Source: Solirubrobacterales bacterium (GTDB lineage Bacteria; Actinomycetota; Thermoleophilia; Solirubrobacterales; Solirubrobacteraceae). From it: a stretch of DNA of 5,791 bases. Below the pieces are notes generated by a model. That model was not told where the DNA came from, made no database searches, and saw only the letters and a program-made list of their open reading frames with translations. Of this stretch, positions 1 to 5,791 are shown one piece after another; position 1 is the stretch's first letter; the number at the start of each line of letters is the position of its first letter. Location of the stretch: NCBI GenBank assembly GCA_013813955.1, contig JACCQW010000147.1, positions 1 through 5,791 of the forward strand. Direction: 5' to 3'. The position numbers were made by a program, and so were the translations under genes.

Positions 1-2
1 CC

Positions 3-1136
<1,134 letters not shown>

Positions 1137-1147
1137 GGAGAGCGCCG

Positions 1148-1161
1148 GACTCACACGAGTC
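1148..1161 (+). other. Small perfect hairpin after tuf
   Basis: GACTC (1148-1152) and GAGTC (1157-1161) are perfect inverted repeats around a 4-base ACAC loop, 11 bases after the tuf stop. A 5-bp stem can arise by chance. It lies just upstream of the larger hairpin and could stabilise the tuf 3' end or be part of a tandem structure. The structure is visible; a function is only a guess. Confidence 0.35.
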
Positions 1162-1164
1162 TTC

Positions 1165-1200
1165 AGGGGGCGGGCCCCGGAACATCGGGACCCGCCCCTT
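1165..1200 (+). terminator. GC-rich hairpin between tuf and rpsJ, likely terminator or attenuator
   Basis: Bases 1165-1179 pair with 1186-1200 to form a 15-position stem with one G-U wobble (1166/1199) and one C-A mismatch (1175/1190), around a 6-base loop (1180-1185, GAACAT). The stem is almost all G-C and is followed by only a short T-poor run (TTCT, counting the last stem bases), so it is not a classic U-tract terminator. Its position exactly between the str-type gene tuf and the first S10-operon gene, in the only real gap of the window, favours a terminator, a partial terminator letting some transcription through, or a processing/stability element. No clear promoter is visible between it and rpsJ. 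Confidence 0.65.
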
Positions 1201-1217
1201 CTGACGCCCACATCACC

Positions 1218-1544
1218 ATGGCCACACCCACCCAGAACAAGATCCGCATCCGCCTGAAGGCATACGACCACTCGGCCATCGAGACGGCGGCCAAGGAGAT
1301 CGTCGAGACGGCGACGCGCACCGGCGCGAGCGTCTCCGGTCCCGTGCCGCTGCCGACCGAGAAGAACGTCTACTGCGTGATCCGGTCGCCGTTCAAGGAC
1401 AAGGACTCGCGCGAGCACTTCGAGATCCGCACCCACAAGCGCCTGATCGACATCCACCAGCCGACGCCCAAGACGGTCGACTCGCTGCAGCGCCTCGACC
1501 ATCTGCCGGCCGGGGTGGACATCGAGATCCGCCTCGCTACGTGA
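1218..1544 (+). CDS. rpsJ: 30S ribosomal protein S10
   Basis: S10 (uS10) is a protein of the 30S head. In bacteria it also acts as NusE, pairing with NusB in transcription antitermination. The product is 108 residues, slightly longer than E. coli S10 (103). Recognisable blocks are [11 protein letters not shown] near the start, the family signature around GPVPLPT (residues 41-47), the loop with [16 protein letters not shown] (64-79), and the C-terminal [14 protein letters not shown] 1218 gives the expected N-terminus and no other start lies nearby in frame. There is no Shine-Dalgarno-like sequence in the roughly 20 bases upstream, which is odd for the first gene of the operon. It lies 81 bases after tuf, behind the hairpin, and 4 bases before rplC. 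No long S10-type leader like the E. coli L4-regulated one fits in this gap. Confidence 0.98.
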   Translation: MATPTQNKIRIRLKAYDHSAIETAAKEIVETATRTGASVSGPVPLPTEKNVYCVIRSPFKDKDSREHFEIRTHKRLIDIHQPTPKTVDSLQRLDHLPAGVDIEIRLAT

Positions 1545-1548
1545 CCCG

Positions 1549-2166
1549 ATGCCCGCGATCCTCGCCAAGAAGCTCGGGATGACGCAGCTGTTCGGGGAGG
1601 ACGGCCACGTCGAGCGCGTGACCGTGCTCGAGGCGGGCCCCTGTCCGGTCACCGGCATCCGCACGCACGAGCGCGACGGCTACGAGGCGGTCCAGCTCGC
1701 CTTCGGCGCGAGCAAGGAGAAGCACCTCACCAAGCCCGAGCTCGGCCACCTCAAGAAGGCCGGCGCGCCGCCGATGCGCCACGTCACGGAGTTCCGCGAC
1801 GAGGCCGGCGAGCTGCAGGTGGGCGAGACGGTCACCGTCGAGGCCTTCAAGGTCGGACAGACGGTGAAGGTCTCCGGCATCTCCAAGGGCAAGGGCTTCC
1901 AGGGCACGATCAAGCGCCACAACTACGCCTCCGGCCCGAAGTCCCACGGCTCGCACAACGTCCGTGCCCCGGGCTCGATCGGCGCGTCGGCCACCCCCTC
2001 GCGCGTGTTCAAGGGCATCCGCGGGCCGGGCCAGATGGGCAACAAGCGCGTCACTCAGAAGGGCCTGACCATCGTGCAGCTCGACGCCGGGCAGAACCTG
2101 ATGCTCCTGCGCGGCTCGGTGCCGGGCCCGCGCAACGGCTTCGTGGAGGTGCGCACGGATGCCTGA
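1549..2166 (+). CDS. rplC: 50S ribosomal protein L3
   Basis: L3 (uL3) is an early-assembly 23S rRNA binder whose long loop reaches toward the peptidyl-transferase centre. The 205-residue product is near the family's usual length. It opens with the typical [10 protein letters not shown] block (6-15) and carries the L3 signature in [18 protein letters not shown] (108-125) and the central loop [16 protein letters not shown] (141-156), followed by GQMGN (161-165). In E. coli the loop holds Gln150, methylated by PrmB. Here the aligned residue is Ala148, so that modification cannot occur at this site; I believe non-Gln residues are common here outside proteobacteria. ATG 1549 follows the rpsJ stop by 4 bases and has no convincing Shine-Dalgarno, so re-initiation from rpsJ is plausible. 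The 3' end overlaps the rplD start by 8 bases. Confidence 0.98.
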   Translation: MPAILAKKLGMTQLFGEDGHVERVTVLEAGPCPVTGIRTHERDGYEAVQLAFGASKEKHLTKPELGHLKKAGAPPMRHVTEFRDEAGELQVGETVTVEAFKVGQTVKVSGISKGKGFQGTIKRHNYASGPKSHGSHNVRAPGSIGASATPSRVFKGIRGPGQMGNKRVTQKGLTIVQLDAGQNLMLLRGSVPGPRNGFVEVRTDA

Positions 2167-2827
2167 CGCTCCGATCCTCGGCGGCTCCAAGAAGGCCAAG
2201 CTCGACGACGTCGCCTTCGGCGCGGCGTTCAACCGTGCGCTCGTGCACGAGTCGGTCCGCGCCGAGCTCAACGCCCGCCGGCAGGGTACGCACGCCACCA
2301 AGACCCGCGGGAATGTGCGCGGCGGCGGCGCGAAGCCCTGGCGCCAGAAGGGCACCGGCCGCGCCCGTGCGGGCTCCAGCCGCTCCCCGATCTGGACCGG
2401 CGGTGGCACGATCTTCGGCCCCTCGCCGCGCCACTACACGTTCAAGGTCAACCGCAAGGAGCGCCGCGCCGCGCTGCGCAGCGCGCTGTCGGTGCACGCC
2501 GACCGCGGATCGCTGGCCGTGTTCGACCCGGCCGCGTTCGACACACCCGCGACCAGGGCGGCGGCGAAGCTGCTGGCGGACTGGAAGTCGCCGCACCCGC
2601 CCACGCCGGCCCTCGTCGTGCTCTCCGACGAGCAGGAGCGCGTTGCGCTGTCCTTCCGCAACCTCAGCCGCGTCTCGGTCCTGCCCGCGCAGATGGTGGG
2701 GGTGGCCGACATCATCGGCGCCGCGGCCGTGATCTGCACGCAGGAGGCGCTCGACGCGCTGACCGCCCGCGCCAAGGGCGATGCCGCGCGTGCTGCGCCC
2801 GAGGCGACCGGGAAGGGACCGGCCTGA
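2159..2827 (+). CDS. rplD: 50S ribosomal protein L4
   Basis: L4 (uL4) binds 23S rRNA and sends a long loop into the exit-tunnel constriction, where it meets L22. In some bacteria it also represses its own S10 operon. The product is 222 residues, somewhat longer than E. coli L4 (201), mostly through a low-complexity Ala/Gly/Lys tail after about residue 200. The tunnel loop is clear: [11 protein letters not shown] (40-50), [17 protein letters not shown] (54-70), SPIW (76-79) and FGPSPR (86-91). The C-terminal globular part includes [11 protein letters not shown] (168-178). ATG 2159 overlaps the end of rplC by 8 bases and is served by a good Shine-Dalgarno, GGAGG at 2145-2149, inside rplC. It ends in a TGATG junction with rplW. 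The window has no S10 leader on which the E. coli type of L4 autoregulation could act. Confidence 0.98.
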   Translation: MPDAPILGGSKKAKLDDVAFGAAFNRALVHESVRAELNARRQGTHATKTRGNVRGGGAKPWRQKGTGRARAGSSRSPIWTGGGTIFGPSPRHYTFKVNRKERRAALRSALSVHADRGSLAVFDPAAFDTPATRAAAKLLADWKSPHPPTPALVVLSDEQERVALSFRNLSRVSVLPAQMVGVADIIGAAAVICTQEALDALTARAKGDAARAAPEATGKGPA

Positions 2828-3126
2828 TGGACCACTCACAGGTCATCATCCGCCCGGTCGTGTCCGAGAAGTCCTACGTGCTCGCGGCGGCCGACAAGTA
2901 CACCTTCCGCGTTCATCCCGACGCGCACAAGACCCAGATCCGTCAGGCGATCGAATCGCTCTTCGACGTGCACGTGCTCGAGGTGCGCACGATGAGCGTG
3001 AAGTCCAAGCCCAAGCGGCGCGGGCTCATCAGCGGCCGTACGCGCCAGTGGAAGAAGGCCATCGTGCAGGTGCGCGCCGGCGATTCGATCCCGATCTTCC
3101 AGGGCCTCGAGGGCCTCGAGGGCTAG
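2827..3126 (+). CDS. rplW: 50S ribosomal protein L23
   Basis: L23 (uL23) sits at the mouth of the exit tunnel and is the docking point for trigger factor and the signal recognition particle. The 99-residue product matches the family length. The N-terminal block [11 protein letters not shown] (7-17) includes Glu14, which aligns with E. coli Glu18, the residue known to contact trigger factor. The KPKRRG and RQWKKA segments match the family's rRNA-binding loop and following strand. The C-terminus ends in GLEGLEG, encoded by a perfect 9-base tandem duplication (3102-3110 and 3111-3119). The start is in the TGATG overlap with rplD (one shared base), with purine-rich GGAAGGGA at 2811-2818 as probable ribosome site. 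The TAG stop lies 8 bases before rplB. Confidence 0.98.
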   Translation: MDHSQVIIRPVVSEKSYVLAAADKYTFRVHPDAHKTQIRQAIESLFDVHVLEVRTMSVKSKPKRRGLISGRTRQWKKAIVQVRAGDSIPIFQGLEGLEG

Positions 3127-3134
3127 GGGCACGC

Positions 3135-3974
3135 ATGCCGATCCGCAAGCCCAAGCCCACCAGCCCCGGCCGGCGCTTCTCGACCTACGCGGACTTCGCG
3201 GAGATCACGAAGGACAGGCCGGAGAAGACCCTCGTCGAGGGCCTGACGAAGTCCGGCGGGCGCAACGCCCGCGGGCGCAAGACCGCCCGCCACCGCGGCG
3301 GCGGAGCCAAGCGCCTGTACCGCAAGATCGACTTCAAGCGCCGCAAGGACGGGGTCCCGGCCCGGGTGGCGGCGATCGAGTACGACCCCAACCGGTCGGC
3401 CTATATCGCGCTGCTTCACTACGCCGACGGCGAGAAGGCCTACATCCTGGCCCCGGCGCGGCTGCGGGTCGGCATGACCGTCTCCTCCGGCGACACGGCC
3501 GAGATCTCGGCGGGCAACTGCCTGGCGCTGCGCCGCATGCCCGTCGGCACCGTGATCCACAACGTCGAGCTGCAGCCCGGCCGCGGCGGCCAGCTGGGTC
3601 GCTCGGCCGGGACGTCGATCCAGCTCATGGCCAAGGATGCCGGCATGGCGACCGTGCGCCTGCCCTCCGGCGAGATGCGCCTGGTGCGCGACGCGTGCCG
3701 CGCCACCGTGGGCGCGATCGGCAACGCCGACCACCAGAACATCAAGATCGGCAAGGCGGGGCGCAAGCGCCACATGGGCGTGCGCCCCCAGACCCGCGGC
3801 ACGGCGATGAACCCCGTCGACCATCCGCACGGCGGCGGCGAGGGCTCGACCACGCCGGGCCGCCACCCCGTGACCCCGTGGGGCGTACCCACGCTGGGCT
3901 ACCGCACCCGCAAGAAGAACAAGGCCTCTGACCGCTACATCGTCCGTGGCCGCAAGCGAGGGAAGAAGCGATGA
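3135..3974 (+). CDS. rplB: 50S ribosomal protein L2
   Basis: L2 (uL2) is among the most conserved ribosomal proteins. It binds 23S rRNA near the peptidyl-transferase centre and helps bridge the subunits. The product is 279 residues, close to E. coli L2 (273). Visible blocks are KPTSPGRR (7-14), [19 protein letters not shown] (39-57), [11 protein letters not shown] (66-76), [13 protein letters not shown] (82-94), the [13 protein letters not shown] region (206-218) and the family signature from [20 protein letters not shown] (218-237). This last stretch contains the His corresponding to E. coli His229. The C-terminus is strongly basic. The frame stays open upstream to 2781, but that part overlaps rplD and rplW. 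ATG 3135 gives the family N-terminus and has AGGGG at 3125-3129 just upstream. The stop overlaps the rpsS start as ATGA. Confidence 0.98.
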   Translation: MPIRKPKPTSPGRRFSTYADFAEITKDRPEKTLVEGLTKSGGRNARGRKTARHRGGGAKRLYRKIDFKRRKDGVPARVAAIEYDPNRSAYIALLHYADGEKAYILAPARLRVGMTVSSGDTAEISAGNCLALRRMPVGTVIHNVELQPGRGGQLGRSAGTSIQLMAKDAGMATVRLPSGEMRLVRDACRATVGAIGNADHQNIKIGKAGRKRHMGVRPQTRGTAMNPVDHPHGGGEGSTTPGRHPVTPWGVPTLGYRTRKKNKASDRYIVRGRKRGKKR

Positions 3975-4243
3975 GCCGCTCGTCCAAGAAGGGCCCGTGG
4001 GTCGAGGAGCGCCTGATGGCGCGCGTCGAGGCCATGAACGCCGCCAACACCAAGCAGATGGTCAAGACGTGGTCGCGCGCGTCGACGATCTTCCCCGAGA
4101 TGGTCGGGCACACGATCGCTGTCCACGACGGCCGCAAGCACGTGCCCGTCTTCGTGTCGGAGTCCATGGTCGGTCACAAGCTCGGCGAGTTCGCGCCGAC
4201 GCGGCTGTACCGCGGCCACGCCGGGACCGGGAAGGTCCGATGA
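3971..4243 (+). CDS. rpsS: 30S ribosomal protein S19
   Basis: S19 (uS19) lies in the 30S head, pairs with S13, and contacts the A-site finger of 23S rRNA. The product is 90 residues, the usual bacterial length. The start SRSSKKGPW is the family hallmark, followed by [23 protein letters not shown] (32-54) and the C-terminal signature [22 protein letters not shown] (57-78). ATG 3971 overlaps the rplB stop as ATGA. GAGGGA at 3959-3964 is a good ribosome binding site inside rplB. The gene in turn ends in an ATGA overlap with rplV, so rplB, rpsS and rplV form a tightly coupled trio. Nothing in the protein is unusual. Confidence 0.98.
   Translation: MSRSSKKGPWVEERLMARVEAMNAANTKQMVKTWSRASTIFPEMVGHTIAVHDGRKHVPVFVSESMVGHKLGEFAPTRLYRGHAGTGKVR
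4229..4235 (+). promoter_or_regulatory. Ribosome binding site for the long form of rplV
   Basis: GGGAAGG lies 4 bases before ATG 4240, inside the 3' end of rpsS. With the ATGA stop/start overlap, it supports the start that includes the whole N-terminal extension of L22, not the internal ATG at 4747. The spacing is a little short for an ideal site, but coupling to rpsS translation would compensate. Confidence 0.55.
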
Positions 4244-5085
4244 GCCCGAGCAAGCCCTCGGACCCGCAGAAGGGCACGCCGGAGAAGGCCGAGAAGGCCG
4301 AGGTCGAGGCCAAGGCCAAGGACGCCACCGAGGCGACCGCGGTCGAGGCTGCGGCGGAGGCCGCCGAGGAGAAGCCCAAGCGCAAGCGCGCCCGCAGGAA
4401 GCCGGCGGCCAAGAAGGCCGAGGACACGGGCGCCTCCGAGCCCGTCGCCGAGAAGCCGAAGGCCGCGGAGCCCAAGGCCAGGAAGCCGAAGGTCAAAAAG
4501 CCCAAGGCCGCCGGGGAGACGGTCGCCGACGACCCTGTGGCCGAGGAGCCGGTCGCCAAGCCGAAGGCCAAGAAGCCCAAGGCCGCCGAGGAGCCGGTCG
4601 CGGAGGAGCCGCAGGCCGACGAGGACGAGCAGCCCAGGGCCAAGCCGAAGCGCCCGCGGCGCCGGCCCGCGGGGGAGAACGACGCGCCCGCCGCGCCGGC
4701 TGCCGCTCCGCGCCGCTCGCGCCGTGAGACGTCGGGGGCCCCGCCGATGGTCAACGCGCACGCCAAGTACGTGCGCACGTCGGCGCGCAAGGCACGCCTG
4801 GTGTGCGATCACATCCGCGGCAAGTCCGTCGACGAGGCGCGCGCCATCCTCGCCCACGCCAACCGCGACGTCGCGCGCGACTGGGCCAAACTGCTGGAAT
4901 CGGCTGTGGCCAACGCCGAGCACAACCACGAGCTCGTCGGCGACGAGCTGCGCATCGTCGCGATAAAGGCCGACGAGGGACCGACGCTCAAGCGCTTCCG
5001 CCCCCGGGCGATGGGCCGCGCGACGAAGATCCTCAAGCGCACCAGTCACCTCACGATCACGCTCACGCCGAAGGATGGGAACTAG
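4240..5085 (+). CDS. rplV: 50S ribosomal protein L22 with a 169-residue N-terminal extension
   Basis: L22 (uL22) binds several 23S rRNA domains; its globular part is near the tunnel exit and its beta-hairpin lines the tunnel beside L4. Bacterial L22 is usually about 110 residues; this product is 281. Residues 170-281 form a normal L22: [20 protein letters not shown] (176-195), [12 protein letters not shown] (218-229), hairpin [17 protein letters not shown] (245-261) and [10 protein letters not shown] (266-275). Leu250-Lys251-Arg252 aligns with E. coli Met82-Lys83-Arg84, the site of erythromycin-resistance deletions. Residues 1-169 are low complexity, about four-fifths Ala, Lys, Pro, Glu, Arg and Asp, net positive, with no Ile, Leu, Phe, Tyr, Trp, His or Cys, so probably disordered. 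The long start is favoured by the ATGA overlap with rpsS, the unbroken frame and G/C-ending codons throughout. One rare ATA codon is at 4963. A shorter form from Met170 is possible. Confidence 0.95.
   Translation: MSPSKPSDPQKGTPEKAEKAEVEAKAKDATEATAVEAAAEAAEEKPKRKRARRKPAAKKAEDTGASEPVAEKPKAAEPKARKPKVKKPKAAGETVADDPVAEEPVAKPKAKKPKAAEEPVAEEPQADEDEQPRAKPKRPRRRPAGENDAPAAPAAAPRRSRRETSGAPPMVNAHAKYVRTSARKARLVCDHIRGKSVDEARAILAHANRDVARDWAKLLESAVANAEHNHELVGDELRIVAIKADEGPTLKRFRPRAMGRATKILKRTSHLTITLTPKDGN
4498..4601 (+). repeat. Imperfect direct repeats inside the rplV extension
   Basis: A 16-base exact repeat (AAGCCCAAGGCCGCCG) occurs at 4498-4513 and 4573-4588, 75 bases apart. A 17-base exact repeat (GCCGAGGAGCCGGTCGC) occurs at 4540-4556 and 4585-4601, 45 bases apart. 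Both spacings are multiples of three and keep the frame, giving repeated KKPKAA and AEEPVA units. A 9-base tandem GAGAAGGCC duplication lies at 4282-4299 in the same extension. The pattern fits growth of the extension by in-frame slippage or unequal recombination. Confidence 0.8.

Positions 5086-5791
<706 letters not shown>

Noticed and set aside
1751..1998. L3 lacking the PrmB-methylated Gln (Ala148 instead) as a novelty
   Set aside because: The Gln is mainly a proteobacterial feature as far as I know; its absence in a high-GC actinobacterium-like L3 is expected.
1537..2839. Long minus-strand open frames opposite rplC and rplD (1537-2409, 2051-2839)
   Set aside because: Composition artefacts of high GC opposite real genes; Arg/Ala/Gly-rich with no family resemblance.
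2781..3134. Upstream extension of the rplB frame
   Set aside because: Overlaps rplD and rplW and encodes Arg/Pro-rich noise; L2 begins normally at ATG 3135.
3123..3866. A 247-codon minus-strand open frame opposite rplB
   Set aside because: Antisense shadow of a highly conserved gene, with low-complexity Ala/Arg/Val/Gly content and no independent coding sign.
3946..4239. Upstream extension of the rplV frame beyond ATG 4240
   Set aside because: It lies entirely over rpsS and the end of rplB. ATG 4240 has the ATGA coupling and a ribosome site, so only the part from 4240 is credible.
4498..4601. Repeats as a possible CRISPR array
   Set aside because: Repeats are short, irregularly spaced, in frame and coding; there are no regular spacers.
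4240..4746. The Lys/Ala-rich stretch as a separate histone-H1-like gene
   Set aside because: There is no stop codon between it and the L22 domain; it runs in frame straight into Met170, so as DNA it is one gene with rplV.

Overview
This window is a piece of a bacterial ribosomal-protein supercluster, the junction of the str operon (ending in tuf) and the S10 operon. All genes are on the + strand: 'tuf (EF-Tu, 5' end cut by the window), rpsJ (S10), rplC (L3), rplD (L4), rplW (L23), rplB (L2), rpsS (S19), rplV (L22) and rpsC' (S3, 3' end cut). The order is the standard bacterial one. GC content is very high and nearly all codons end in G or C. Together with the style of the S10, S3 and L22 sequences, this suggests a high-GC actinobacterium, possibly of the Thermoleophilia/Solirubrobacterales type. 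That placement is inference from remembered family patterns, not from a search.

Layout: tuf ends at 1136. An 81-base gap (1137-1217) is the only intergenic space of any size. It holds a small hairpin and a strong GC-rich hairpin that looks like a terminator or attenuator. From rpsJ (1218) onward the genes are packed, with gaps of 0, 4 or 8 bases or short stop/start overlaps (TGATG, ATGA, and one 8-base overlap). This fits one transcript with translational coupling. There are no tRNA or rRNA genes, mobile elements or CRISPR arrays.

Together the genes supply the translation machinery. EF-Tu delivers aminoacyl-tRNA. S10, S19 and S3 belong to the 30S head. L3 and L2 support the peptidyl-transferase centre. 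L4, L22 and L23 line or surround the peptide exit tunnel.

Most of the window is ordinary housekeeping sequence, and I see no new defence, mobile or metabolic system. The feature most worth attention is L22: it carries a 169-residue repetitive Lys/Ala/Glu/Pro/Arg-rich N-terminal extension, lacking Ile, Leu, Phe, Trp, Tyr, His and Cys, ahead of a normal 112-residue L22 domain. A second, subtler point is a sharp codon-usage break inside tuf at about position 200.
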